DNA from: Clostridia bacterium | Lineage (GTDB): Bacteria > Bacillota > Clostridia > Christensenellales > UBA1242 | NCBI GenBank assembly: GCA_900753315.1 | Contig: CAADYP010000018.1 | Span: 101,916 to 165,915 of the forward strand | Direction: 5' to 3' | DNA length: 64,000 nucleotides | Part shown: positions 7,522 through 15,552 of the stretch, piece after piece | How the letters are laid out: each line of letters begins with the position of its first letter | Numbering within the stretch: the stretch's first letter is position 1 | Translations under genes and position numbers: made by a program | The notes under the pieces: generated by a model | The model's input: the letters and a program-made list of their open reading frames with translations, nothing else | The model's database searches: none | What the model was told of the DNA's origin: nothing

Positions 7522-9312
7522 ATGCCACCAATCAACATGAGAAGCTCGGAGAAAATTGAAAAAGGCACCTTTAAAAAATCTACGGGCAAACTTTTGAGAT
7601 ATTGCAAAAAATATTGGGGATGGATGGTTGTTGCACTTGTTTTAGGGGCGGTTTCTGTCGTTTTTCAAATCATTGGACCAAACAAAATCAGTGAAATTGC
7701 AAACCTCATCACAACTAGTGTTGCTACGGGCGAAGATGTTATGGCACAAGTTACAAAGATTGCAATCTTTTTGGTTTGCATTTATGTTGCCAGTGCCCTT
7801 TTGGAATATATTCAGCAATATATAACAACAGTTGTTACTCAAAAAACAGTAAAGAGATTTAGAAGTGATATCTCTCACAAAATCAACAATTTGCCACTCA
7901 ATTATTTTGATACGCATTTGCATGGGGACATCTTGAGTCGTGTCACAAATGATGTTGACACAATTGGGCAAAGTTTGAATGAAAGCGTTGGAAGTTTGGT
8001 TACAAGTGTAATTATGCTTATTGGAGTGCTTATTATGATGTTTGTAACCGATTGGGTGCTTGCATTCACTGTCATTGGTGCAACTTTGTTTGGTTTTGTT
8101 TTGGCAATAATTTTTATGGCTAGTTCACAAAAATATTTCAACAAGAACCAGAAAGACCTTGGGGAAATGAATGCTCATATTGAAGAAACTTATTCTGGAC
8201 ATAATGTTGTTCAACTTTTTAATGCGAAAAAACAAACAGCGGAAGAATTTAATAAAATCAATAAGAGTTTGCTTAGTTCGGGATTAAAATCCCAATTTAT
8301 TTCTGGTGCGATGATGCCTATGATGGGATTTATAGGAAACTTTGGTTATGCAGCGGTCTGCATCGTTGGAGCACTTCTTGCTGGTTCTAGAGGAATGGGA
8401 TATTTTGGGACAATCATTGCATTCATGATTTATGTAAGACTTTTCTCAAACCCACTTTCACAAATTGCTCAAGCAATAACTCTTTTGCAATCAGCTGCTG
8501 CTGCCAGTGGAAGAGTGTTTGAATTTTTGGAAGAGAAAGAATTGGAAGATGAAAGTACAAAAACTTTGGTGCTTGACAATGTTGCTGGAAATGTTGAATT
8601 TGACCATGTGTCATTTGGTTACAGCAAAGACAAAAAGATTATCAAAGATTTTTCTGCAAAGATAAATGCAGGAGAAAAAGTTGCTATTGTTGGACCAACT
8701 GGGGCCGGGAAAACAACTTTGGTAAACTTGCTTATGCGTTTTTATGAAGTTGATTCTGGTGATATAAAAATTGAAGGTGTATCTATAAAAGATATCACAA
8801 GAGAAAATGTTCACAAGCTTTTTGGAATGGTTTTGCAAGACACTTGGCTTTTCCAAGGAACAATCAAAGAAAATTTGCGTTACAACAACGAAAACGTTAC
8901 TGATGGACAAATTGTTGAAGTCTGCAAACAAGTTGGTGTTGACCATTTTATTCAAACATTGTCAAATGGTTATGATACGGTAATTGACGATGCCGTAAAC
9001 TTGTCTGCTGGTCAAAAGCAACTCCTAACTATTGCCAGAACAATGATAGAAAACAGACCAATGATGATTTTGGATGAGGCTACAAGTTCGGTTGATACCA
9101 GAACCGAAGTGCTTTTACAACAGGCAATGGACAAAGTTATGGAAGGCAGAACATCTTTCATCATTGCCCACCGTTTGTCAACAATCAAAAATGCAGATAT
9201 GATTTTGGTTTTAAAAGATGGAGATATTATTGAAAGTGGAAAGCATGAAGAATTGCTTGAAAAGGGCGGATTCTATGCAGACCTTTACAACAGCCAATTT
9301 GAAGAAGATTGA
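7522..9312 (+). CDS. ABC exporter half-transporter, catalytic subunit
   Basis: A 596-aa half-transporter with a slightly longer cytosolic N-terminus (about 35 aa), a six-helix membrane domain and an ATPase domain: Walker A GPTGAGKTT (391-399), signature LSAGQ (494-498), Walker B MMILDEATSSVD with intact E519. The altered LSAGQ signature would face the altered Walker B of the preceding subunit, so both defects fall in the same ATP site, as expected of a true heterodimer. AAGGAGG inside the upstream gene's last codons sets the ATG at 7522, and only one base separates the two genes, so they are translationally coupled. Substrate unknown. Confidence 0.93.
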   Translation: MPPINMRSSEKIEKGTFKKSTGKLLRYCKKYWGWMVVALVLGAVSVVFQIIGPNKISEIANLITTSVATGEDVMAQVTKIAIFLVCIYVASALLEYIQQYITTVVTQKTVKRFRSDISHKINNLPLNYFDTHLHGDILSRVTNDVDTIGQSLNESVGSLVTSVIMLIGVLIMMFVTDWVLAFTVIGATLFGFVLAIIFMASSQKYFNKNQKDLGEMNAHIEETYSGHNVVQLFNAKKQTAEEFNKINKSLLSSGLKSQFISGAMMPMMGFIGNFGYAAVCIVGALLAGSRGMGYFGTIIAFMIYVRLFSNPLSQIAQAITLLQSAAAASGRVFEFLEEKELEDESTKTLVLDNVAGNVEFDHVSFGYSKDKKIIKDFSAKINAGEKVAIVGPTGAGKTTLVNLLMRFYEVDSGDIKIEGVSIKDITRENVHKLFGMVLQDTWLFQGTIKENLRYNNENVTDGQIVEVCKQVGVDHFIQTLSNGYDTVIDDAVNLSAGQKQLLTIARTMIENRPMMILDEATSSVDTRTEVLLQQAMDKVMEGRTSFIIAHRLSTIKNADMILVLKDGDIIESGKHEELLEKGGFYADLYNSQFEED

Positions 9313-9372
9313 TAAAAATGTTTGAATAATAGAAAATGTATTTCACATAATAAGGCTTGTTAAGGAGTGATT

Positions 9373-9924
9373 ATGGTGAGAATACTTTTCTTTTTTATGG
9401 GGGTGCCAATGATGATTATATCATTTTTTGAAGCGATAGATGCTTTGCCATTTGTTGCAAAAATAGATTTGATTTCTGATGGTCATGTTTTAGAACTTTC
9501 GCAAGAGCAACAAGAAACTTTGCGCATGCAGGTAGAAAAACTTTTTGAAAATTCTTTAACTATGCCAGCATACGGAGTTGTCAGAGACCAAGATTATAGA
9601 GAAGAAATCAAAAATGGAGATTATATCTCTTTGAAATTCAACCAAATGATGGAAGTAAACGAATTACCTTTTGACGAACTTGTTTTTGATGTTCAAAGTG
9701 ATTTTCAAGGTTTTAACCTTATGCGTGGAATCAATGGTGTGTTTGAAGGCCGCTGTATATATATTAGACTTATTGATAAGGATATGAGCGAACTTGTAAG
9801 CACAATTCAACAAATCAAAAATCCAAGTTTGGTTGAAAATGCGGACAATTCAAATGCAGTCGAAAGCAAAGATGTAAAATTTGATTTGAAAATTGACAAC
9901 AAAGCTGACGGAGAGGTCGAATAG
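9373..9924 (+). CDS. Unknown protein with N-terminal hydrophobic segment
   Basis: 183 aa, not recognised. Residues 2-25 are strongly hydrophobic and could be one membrane segment or an uncleaved signal. The rest is a mixed, acidic domain (about 30-150) without Cys pairs or obvious catalytic motifs, and the last 30 residues are polar and low complexity. AAGGAG at 9362-9367 lies 5 nt before the ATG at 9373, so that start is preferred to the GTG at 9367, which overlaps the ribosome-binding site. A possible promoter (TTGAAT 9322-9327, CATAAT 9346-9351, 18-nt spacing) lies after the ABC exporter, so it may be transcribed separately. A terminator follows at 9987. The reading frame is convincing, the function is open. 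Confidence 0.75.
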   Translation: MVRILFFFMGVPMMIISFFEAIDALPFVAKIDLISDGHVLELSQEQQETLRMQVEKLFENSLTMPAYGVVRDQDYREEIKNGDYISLKFNQMMEVNELPFDELVFDVQSDFQGFNLMRGINGVFEGRCIYIRLIDKDMSELVSTIQQIKNPSLVENADNSNAVESKDVKFDLKIDNKADGEVE

Positions 9925-9986
9925 AATTAAGTGCAAAAGAAAAATTGGCTTGGCAAAATGCGAAGCAACTGACAATAAATAGATTT

Positions 9987-10018
9987 AAAAAGATTTCATA
10001 TAGTTGAAATCTTTTTTC
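9987..10018 (+). terminator. Rho-independent terminator after the unknown 183-aa gene
   Basis: A 12-bp stem (AAAAAGATTTCA 9987-9998 with TGAAATCTTTTT 10005-10016), a 6-nt loop and continuing T residues. It isolates the following pfl operon. Confidence 0.85.
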
Positions 10019-10037
10019 TTTTTGGTGCTCAATTTTG

Positions 10038-10067
10038 TTGACTAGTTGAGATAAAATATAATACAAT
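10038..10067 (+). promoter_or_regulatory. Candidate promoter of pflBA
   Basis: TTGACT (10038-10043) with TACAAT (10062-10067) at 18-nt spacing. A perfect TATAAT at 10057-10062 is also present but is only 13 nt from TTGACT; it would need TTGTTG (10035-10040) as its -35 box at 16 nt. Either arrangement starts transcription about 80 nt before pflB, leaving room for the dyad at 10100. Confidence 0.5.
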
Positions 10068-10099
10068 ATATTGGAAAACGAAACAATACTGATACTATA

Positions 10100-10129
10100 T
10101 ATGGTGTTTTGCACTGCAAAAATGCCATA
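10100..10129 (+). promoter_or_regulatory. Inverted repeat in the pflB leader
   Basis: TATGG (10100-10104) pairs with CCATA (10125-10129), continuing inward through two wobble pairs and four A-T pairs to GCA/TGC at the centre. It lies just upstream of the ribosome-binding site (AAAAGGAG, 10137-10144). It could be an operator for a redox regulator or an RNA hairpin; it does not match the Rex site I know. Confidence 0.4.
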
Positions 10130-10152
10130 TTTAGGTAAAAGGAGAAAATTTA

Positions 10153-12390
10153 ATGGAAAAACAATCAGTTGATGCATGGAAAGGCTTTAAAGGAGACAAT
10201 TGGAAAAACAACATAGAAGTCGAAGATTTTATTGTCAACAACTATAAAGAATATAGGGGTGACGATAGTTTTTTGTGCGGAATTTCAAAGAAAACGAAAA
10301 AAGTTTGGGACAAATGTGAAAAGTTGCTTGCAAAAGAAGCCAAAGTTGGACTTTTGGATGTTGAAACCGATGCAGTTTCTGGCATTAACACCTTCAAACC
10401 AGGGTATATTGACAGACCAAATGAAGTAATTTTTGGACTTCAAACAGACAAACCTTTGAAGCGTATTGTAAATTTGTATGGTGGCACAAGAATGGCCGAA
10501 AAGGCACTTGCTGCTTATGGAAAACACCTCAATCCAGAGATCGAAAAACATTTTTGCGAATATAGAAAAACTCATAACGATGGAGTTTTTGATGTCTATA
10601 CACCAGAGATAAGAAAGGCTCGAAAAGCAGGACTTATTACTGGACTTCCAGATGCATATGGCCGAGGTAGAATTATTGGTGATTATAGAAGAGTTGCTCT
10701 TTATGGAATAGATTTTTTGATTGAAGAAAAGAAGAAAGATTGGTCAAAAATTGATGTTTCGAGTGAAGAAAATATTCGTTTGAAAGAAGAGGTTGCAGAA
10801 CAAGTCAAGGCTCTTGGACAAATAAAAGAAATGGCACAAAGCTATGGCTTTGATATAAGTCGTCCTGCACAAAACGCACAAGAAGCGGTGCAGTGGCTTT
10901 ATTTTGGTTACCTTGCTGGTGTCAAGGAAAATAATGGTGCAGCAATGAGTTTGGGAAGAACTTCTACATTTTTGGATATCTTCATTGAAAGGGATTTGAA
11001 AAATGGAACTTTGACGGAAGAGCAAGCACAAGAACTTATTGACCAGTTTATAATCAAACTTAGACTTGTTAGACATCTTCGCACGCCAGAATATGATGAA
11101 ATCTTTGCTGGTGATCCTACTTGGGTTACAGAAAGTGTTGCAGGAATGCTTGATGATGAAAAAAGTTTAGTGACAAAAAATTCTTATAGATACTTGCAAA
11201 CCCTTATAAATTTGAATCCTTCTCCAGAACCAAATTTGACTGTTTTGTGGTCAGAAAAATTGCCAAACAATTTCAAAAAGTTCTGTGCGAAAATTTCTAT
11301 TATTACTGACGCAATTCAATACGAAGGCGATGATGTTATGAGAGAAATTTATGGACATGACTATGCCATTGCATGTTGCGTATCTGCAATGAAAGTTGGC
11401 AAGCAGATGCAATATTTTGGTGCTAGATGCAATTTGGCAAAAGCGTTGCTTTATTCTCTCAATGGTGGTTGTGACGAAAAAACTGGATTGAAAGTTGTTG
11501 ACGGGATTTCAAAAAACACTGAAAAAGTATTGACCTTTGACAAGGTTATGAAAAATTACAAGAAAACCCTTGAAAAAGTTGCAAAAACCTATGTTGATGC
11601 AATGAATATAATTCACTATATGCACGACAAATATGCTTACGAATCTGGGCAAATGGCTCTTCACGACACTTGGGTTGAAAGATTGATGGCTTTTGGGGCC
11701 GCTGGTTTTTCTGTTGTGGTGGATTCACTTTCTGCAATCAAATTTGCAAAAGTTAGACCAATAAAAGACGAAAATGGACTTATTGTAGATTTTGATATTG
11801 ATGGAGACTTCCCAAAATTTGGCAATGATGATGACAGAGTTGATGAAATTGGTGTAGATGTTGTAAATTATTTCTATAATTGCTTGAAAAAACAAAAACT
11901 TTACCGAAATGCAAAACATACATTGTCACTTCTTACAATCACATCAAATGTTATGTATGGAAAGAAAACTGGTTCGACTCCAGATGGAAGAAAAGCTGGA
12001 GAACCTTTTGCACCAGGAGCAAATCCAATGCATGAAAGAGATTGCTCTGGGGCTTTGGCATCATTAAATTCAGTGGCGAAAATTCCTTATTGCGGGTGTT
12101 GCCAAGACGGGATTTCAAATACATTTTCAATTGTTCCTGATGCTCTTGGACATGACGAAAAAGCGAGAATTAACAATTTGGTAAGCATTTTGGATGGATA
12201 TTTTGTTCAAAAAGCACAACATTTGAATGTAAATGTGTTGAACAGAGAACTTTTGATTGATGCTATGAACAATCCTTGGAAATATCCAAACCTTACCATT
12301 CGTGTGTCAGGCTATGCTGTAAATTTCAACAAACTATCTAGAGCTCATCAAGAAGAAGTGATTGCGAGGACGTTCCATGGCAAAAGATAA
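10153..12390 (+). CDS. pflB: Formate acetyltransferase (pyruvate formate-lyase)
   Basis: A 745-aa glycyl-radical enzyme that converts pyruvate and CoA to acetyl-CoA and formate without oxygen, the central fermentative pyruvate step. The paired active-site cysteines are in IACCVSAM (C408, C409). The radical glycine is in RVSGYAVNF near the C-terminus (G720). Length and the FGAR.NLAK and NGGCDE segments match family norms. The ribosome-binding site AAAAGGAG is 8 nt before the ATG. The activating enzyme gene overlaps its 3' end by 14 nt, the usual operon order. The presence of this oxygen-sensitive enzyme supports an anaerobic fermentative lifestyle. Confidence 0.98.
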   Translation: MEKQSVDAWKGFKGDNWKNNIEVEDFIVNNYKEYRGDDSFLCGISKKTKKVWDKCEKLLAKEAKVGLLDVETDAVSGINTFKPGYIDRPNEVIFGLQTDKPLKRIVNLYGGTRMAEKALAAYGKHLNPEIEKHFCEYRKTHNDGVFDVYTPEIRKARKAGLITGLPDAYGRGRIIGDYRRVALYGIDFLIEEKKKDWSKIDVSSEENIRLKEEVAEQVKALGQIKEMAQSYGFDISRPAQNAQEAVQWLYFGYLAGVKENNGAAMSLGRTSTFLDIFIERDLKNGTLTEEQAQELIDQFIIKLRLVRHLRTPEYDEIFAGDPTWVTESVAGMLDDEKSLVTKNSYRYLQTLINLNPSPEPNLTVLWSEKLPNNFKKFCAKISIITDAIQYEGDDVMREIYGHDYAIACCVSAMKVGKQMQYFGARCNLAKALLYSLNGGCDEKTGLKVVDGISKNTEKVLTFDKVMKNYKKTLEKVAKTYVDAMNIIHYMHDKYAYESGQMALHDTWVERLMAFGAAGFSVVVDSLSAIKFAKVRPIKDENGLIVDFDIDGDFPKFGNDDDRVDEIGVDVVNYFYNCLKKQKLYRNAKHTLSLLTITSNVMYGKKTGSTPDGRKAGEPFAPGANPMHERDCSGALASLNSVAKIPYCGCCQDGISNTFSIVPDALGHDEKARINNLVSILDGYFVQKAQHLNVNVLNRELLIDAMNNPWKYPNLTIRVSGYAVNFNKLSRAHQEEVIARTFHGKR

Positions 12391-13117
12391 ACAAATTTGC
12401 GGTGAAATTGTAGGAAATGTTTCAAGCATTGAAACAATGGGGCTTGTTGACGGACCTGGGGTGAGATTTGTAGTTTTTATGCAGGGTTGTCCATTGAGAT
12501 GTGCATATTGTCACAATCCGGAAATGTGGAACGCAAATGATAAAAAACAGCAATTTACTCCACAACAACTTGTTGAGAAAGTAAAAAAATACAAGCCATA
12601 TTTCAAAAATGGGGGTGGTTTGACAATTTCTGGCGGAGAGCCCTTGATGCAAAACAAGTTTGTTGAGGAAGTTTTCAAATTGTGCAAAGAAAATGGGATT
12701 GATACTTGTTTAGATACATCTGGTTATGGTGAAAATTGTGAAACACTTTTAGATTTTTGTGATTTGGTTATATTGGATGTAAAAGAACTGGATCAGAAAA
12801 AGTATAAGAGCTTGGTTGGGCAAAAAATTGATAAATTTTACAAATTTTTAAGTTGTTGCCAAGAAAAAAACAAAAAGATATGGTTAAGGCAAGTAATTGT
12901 GCCAGGTTTCAATGATAATGTTGATAGTGTATTGAGACTTAAAGAATTTGCAAATAATATAAAGAATGTTGAAAAAATCGAACTTTTGCCTTATCACACC
13001 ATGGCTCTTGACAAATATAAAAATCTTGGCATAGATTATAGGTTGAAAGGTGTGCCAGATATGGATAAAGAAAAATGTAAAAAACTTGAAAAATATCTTA
13101 AAAATAAAAACTGCTAA
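12377..13117 (+). CDS. pflA: Pyruvate formate-lyase activating enzyme (radical SAM)
   Basis: 246 aa. The CPLRCAYC motif (C-x3-C-x2-C) binds the radical SAM 4Fe-4S cluster; GPGVRFVVFMQG before it, SGGEPL (SAM-binding GGE) and LLPYH near the C-terminus are typical of PflA. It makes the glycyl radical on PflB from S-adenosylmethionine. The ATG at 12377 follows CGAGGA (12365-12370) at 6 nt, better than the in-frame TTG at 12362. It overlaps pflB by 14 nt, so translation is coupled. The stop codon lies inside the stem of the following terminator. Confidence 0.97.
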   Translation: MAKDKQICGEIVGNVSSIETMGLVDGPGVRFVVFMQGCPLRCAYCHNPEMWNANDKKQQFTPQQLVEKVKKYKPYFKNGGGLTISGGEPLMQNKFVEEVFKLCKENGIDTCLDTSGYGENCETLLDFCDLVILDVKELDQKKYKSLVGQKIDKFYKFLSCCQEKNKKIWLRQVIVPGFNDNVDSVLRLKEFANNIKNVEKIELLPYHTMALDKYKNLGIDYRLKGVPDMDKEKCKKLEKYLKNKNC

Positions 13118-13137
13118 AATAGAAAGCAGTTTTTTTG
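13106..13137 (+). terminator. Rho-independent terminator of pflBA
   Basis: Stem AAAAACTGCT (13106-13115) with AGCAGTTTTT (13125-13134), loop of 9 nt, run of T. It overlaps the last codons of pflA. Confidence 0.85.
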
Positions 13138-13170
13138 TTTAATAGAATGTTTTTGTGACAAAAATTTGGT

Positions 13171-13833
13171 ATGGACTGGATTTTGTTTGCGGTTTGTGGG
13201 GTTTATTTCATTAGGGGGTATCTGAAAGGTTTTGTCTCGATGCTTTTTTCTTTGTTTGGTGTGATTGCAGTTGTTTTTATTTCAATAAAGTTTACTGATA
13301 TGTTTTATTCTAATGTGTATGAGCTGATTGGAAATAGCATTGAAAAAACGATAAAATCTGGGTTTGATTCTGCTATTGCTGGAACCTTTTCTGATGTAGA
13401 GATGCTCAAAAATGCTATTTTGGGTTCAAATTTTAAAACATTCTTGTTTTTTTTAAATTTTTTGGTAAAAGATATTTCTTTTGAAGGTTCTCTTTCTGCA
13501 GGACAAATTCTTGCACCTTCTCTTTCAGTTTTGATAACAAAAATTATAACATTTGTTATTGTGTTTCTTGTGCTTATGCTGGTTTTGAAATTGTTTAAAG
13601 TTGTTTTTTCAAAGCTTACAAACTTTTGTGGATTGGGGGTTGGAAATAAACTTGCTGGTGGATTGGTGGGGCTGGTTAAAGGAATGTTTGTGTTTGGCAC
13701 ATTGTATGTCACACTTTCTTTGCTCTCAAATTTTATGTTGAATGATTCTCTTCTAAATTTTGTGAAAAGTGGAGCAATTTCAAATTATATTTATAATCAT
13801 TATATAAAAATAATAATCAACGTCTTTTATTAG
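13171..13833 (+). CDS. CvpA-family membrane protein
   Basis: 220 aa with four hydrophobic segments (about 2-20, 24-44, 125-150, 165-190). The N-terminal RGYLKGFVSMLF and the NKLAGGLVGLVKG stretch are the conserved signatures of the CvpA/colicin V production family, whose members are small multi-pass inner-membrane proteins of uncertain role, often near cell-division or DNA-maintenance genes. There is no clear Shine-Dalgarno sequence before the ATG, nor a convincing promoter in the 34 bases after the pflA terminator. The stop codon lies inside the hairpin at 13812. Confidence 0.85.
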   Translation: MDWILFAVCGVYFIRGYLKGFVSMLFSLFGVIAVVFISIKFTDMFYSNVYELIGNSIEKTIKSGFDSAIAGTFSDVEMLKNAILGSNFKTFLFFLNFLVKDISFEGSLSAGQILAPSLSVLITKIITFVIVFLVLMLVLKLFKVVFSKLTNFCGLGVGNKLAGGLVGLVKGMFVFGTLYVTLSLLSNFMLNDSLLNFVKSGAISNYIYNHYIKIIINVFY

Positions 13834-13845
13834 ATGTTGATTATT
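13806..13845. terminator. Bidirectional terminator between cvpA and the yabPQ operon
   Basis: A 13-bp stem with one G-T pair (13812-13824 with 13833-13845) and an 8-nt loop. Both flanks are A/T rich; the minus-strand side has a run of five T (13806-13810), so it should stop the leftward sporulation operon and perhaps cvpA as well. Confidence 0.7.
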
Positions 13846-14082
13846 TCAAATCTTATTTATCACTTCGGTGTATAATACTTCAAAAGATTCACCAGATGAT
13901 GGGGATTCTGGAAGTTGTGATTCTATTTCGTCATTTTTGTTCTTTGTGTCATCTGTTTTGTTTTTTATTGCAATCATGACACAAATTTGAACGATTATTG
14001 CAACAATCAAAACTACTGTCAAGATTGTGCAGGTTTTTTGAAATATACTAAGTTCTTTCCACTTTGTCTTTTCGTTTTCCAT
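13846..14082 (-). CDS. Small single-pass membrane protein in the divIC position
   Basis: 78 aa: a charged N-terminus, one membrane helix (about 17-38) and a polar outer tail rich in K, N, D and E. It is the third gene of yabP-yabQ-x, the slot that divIC (septum formation initiator) fills in Bacillus. The tail is short and lacks the strong heptad coiled coil of DivIC/FtsB, so the assignment rests mainly on position. It overlaps yabQ by 35 nt, which argues for coupled expression. It could be a reduced DivIC or an unrelated sporulation membrane protein. Confidence 0.6.
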   Translation of the reverse strand: MENEKTKWKELSIFQKTCTILTVVLIVAIIVQICVMIAIKNKTDDTKNKNDEIESQLPESPSSGESFEVLYTEVINKI

Positions 14083-14407
14083 TTGTTTTTTCCTTGTATT
14101 TATTGTAGCATTTTGCTATTGGTTTTGCAAGGAAATTTTGAGAGATAAATCTTTGAATTGAGAATGAAAGACAAAAACTGAATATGGTGAAAAATCTAAT
14201 TTCTCCATAATTTATTTTTAAATTTGTTAGAAAAAATGAAAAGATTACGAAAAATAGGGTAAAAAATGATAAAATATGATTTAAGATTTTGTTTTTTTTA
14301 AAAACTGATAACAAAATTTGTTTAAAATCAAACAAAAACCCTGATAAAAATCCGGCCAGAACAATTAACGCAAAAATTTTTGGCTGAGATAAGGTCTCAT
14401 AAAGCAT
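14048..14407 (-). CDS. yabQ: Spore cortex biosynthesis protein YabQ-like
   Basis: 119 aa with the YabQ opening (LYETLSQPKIFALIV) and GFLSGFLFDFKQILL, followed by further hydrophobic segments (about 45-60 and 72-88) and a basic tail. YabQ is a multi-pass membrane protein of the outer forespore membrane needed for spore cortex formation. It starts one base into the stop codon of yabP (TAATG) and overlaps the next gene, a tight three-gene operon. Its presence is good evidence that the organism makes, or descends from makers of, endospores. Confidence 0.88.
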   Translation of the reverse strand: MLYETLSQPKIFALIVLAGFLSGFLFDFKQILLSVFKKNKILNHILSFFTLFFVIFSFFLTNLKINYGEIRFFTIFSFCLSFSIQRFISQNFLAKPIAKCYNKYKEKTNGKRKDKVERT

Positions 14408-14655
14408 TATTTAAACATCCTTTTCAAAAGGCTTATTTTTTCTGTCTTTGCTGTATATTTTACAGAATTGATATTCCCAGAAAATGTTACCGTTTTGTTG
14501 TCTAAATCGAGTTTTGTTACTTCAATGTTTGTGCCGGAAATAACAATGTTTGTATCTCCAACTTCAACGACTGCCTGTGTGTTCGTAGAAGAAACGATTT
14601 TTGTTGCTCCAGTCAAAATCAACCTTTTTCTATCTTCAATGCAAAGACTTTCCAT
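14407..14655 (-). CDS. yabP: YabP/YqfC-family sporulation protein
   Basis: 82 aa, beta-rich. MESLCIEDRKRLILTGA, followed by alternating hydrophobic strands and a basic C-terminus, is the standard YabP pattern. YabP acts with YabQ in the mother cell during spore coat and cortex assembly. An AAAGGAGA ribosome-binding site precedes the ATG. The gene is divergent from the pseudouridine synthase gene, with only 51 bases between the two starts. I could not identify a convincing SigE promoter in that gap. Confidence 0.88.
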   Translation of the reverse strand: MESLCIEDRKRLILTGATKIVSSTNTQAVVEVGDTNIVISGTNIEVTKLDLDNKTVTFSGNINSVKYTAKTEKISLLKRMFK

Positions 14656-14673
14656 AAATATCTCTCCTTTATT

Positions 14674-14701
14674 TTGATTTTTTTTACAGATTTTGTATAA
14701 T
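14674..14701 (+). promoter_or_regulatory. SigA-type promoter of the RluD-like gene
   Basis: TTGATT (14674-14679), 16-nt spacer, TATAAT (14696-14701). The -10 box ends 5 nt before the ATG at 14707, so transcription should begin at or next to the start codon. There is no ribosome-binding site, consistent with a leaderless mRNA. Confidence 0.7.
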
Positions 14702-14706
14702 AAGAT

Positions 14707-15531
14707 ATGCTTAAAAAAGAGATAATAGTAGAAAAAGACAAAAAAGTATCAGTTGTTTTGCAAGATTTTGGGTTTTCATACGCCGATGCAAACAAGATTT
14801 TGAGAAATAAAGATGTCAAAATAAATGGCAAGGCGGAAAAAGAGAATGTTATGGTTTATCAAGGAGATGTTCTCACTTTTTTCTATACACAAGATATGCT
14901 TGACAAAAAATATGATATTATCTTTGAAGATAATGATGTATGTGTGATTTATAAATACGCTGGTATTGAAGTTGAGGGAGAGAAAGGACTTGAAAGTGTT
15001 TTGAGAAATGCAATTGCTGTCCATCGTTTGGACAGGAACACAGAAGGTCTTATGGTCTTTGCCAAAAATGATGAATGTGCAAAAAAATTGGTCGCGTCAT
15101 TCAAAAAACGCTGCATTCATAAGTTTTATGTGGCTGAAGTTGAGGGCGATTTTGATGTCTCAAACAAAGTTTTTAAAGCCTATTTATTGAAAGATAGTGA
15201 AAATTCTGTTGTTAAAATCTTTGCCCAACCAACAAAAAGTGCGGTCGAAATTGAAACCAAAATTGATACAATAAAGGCTGGGAAAGAAAGTAGTCTTGTA
15301 AAAATTGAACTTTTGACAGGCAAAACTCACCAAATTAGAGCTCATTTGGCATTTTTGGGACATCCAATTTTGGGTGATGGTAAATACGGAAAGAATGAAA
15401 CAAACAAAAAATTTAAACTTAAGAGACAAAAGCTTGCATGTTTTAAATTGAAATTCGATTTTGTTGGGATTGAAAGTTTAAATTTTAAAGAATTTGAAAG
15501 AAAGCCAAAGTGGTTTTGTGACATAAAATAG
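14707..15531 (+). CDS. RluA/RluD-family RNA pseudouridine synthase
   Basis: 274 aa. An N-terminal S4-type RNA-binding domain (about 10-65) is followed by the catalytic domain with VHRLDRNTEGLMVFAKN; D109 is the expected nucleophile. LLTGKTHQIRAHLAFLGHPILGDGKYG near the C-terminus is the second family signature. It converts uridine to pseudouridine in 23S rRNA or another RNA; the exact site cannot be told from sequence. The spacing of its promoter to the ATG suggests a leaderless transcript. The next gene follows after 21 nt but seems to have its own promoter. Confidence 0.93.
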   Translation: MLKKEIIVEKDKKVSVVLQDFGFSYADANKILRNKDVKINGKAEKENVMVYQGDVLTFFYTQDMLDKKYDIIFEDNDVCVIYKYAGIEVEGEKGLESVLRNAIAVHRLDRNTEGLMVFAKNDECAKKLVASFKKRCIHKFYVAEVEGDFDVSNKVFKAYLLKDSENSVVKIFAQPTKSAVEIETKIDTIKAGKESSLVKIELLTGKTHQIRAHLAFLGHPILGDGKYGKNETNKKFKLKRQKLACFKLKFDFVGIESLNFKEFERKPKWFCDIK

Positions 15532-15547
15532 TGCTTTTGCATATAAA
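15518..15547 (+). promoter_or_regulatory. Promoter of the ferritin-like gene
   Basis: GTGACA (15518-15523), 18-nt spacer, TATAAA (15542-15547), partly inside the end of the pseudouridine synthase gene. The -10 box ends 5 nt before the ATG at 15553 and no ribosome-binding site is present, again consistent with a leaderless mRNA. Confidence 0.5.
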
Positions 15548-15552
15548 AACAC

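Noticed and set aside
10038..10062. TTGACT with TATAAT as the pflB promoter.
   Set aside because: The spacing is only 13 nt. TACAAT at 18 nt or a TTGTTG -35 box at 16 nt is more plausible.
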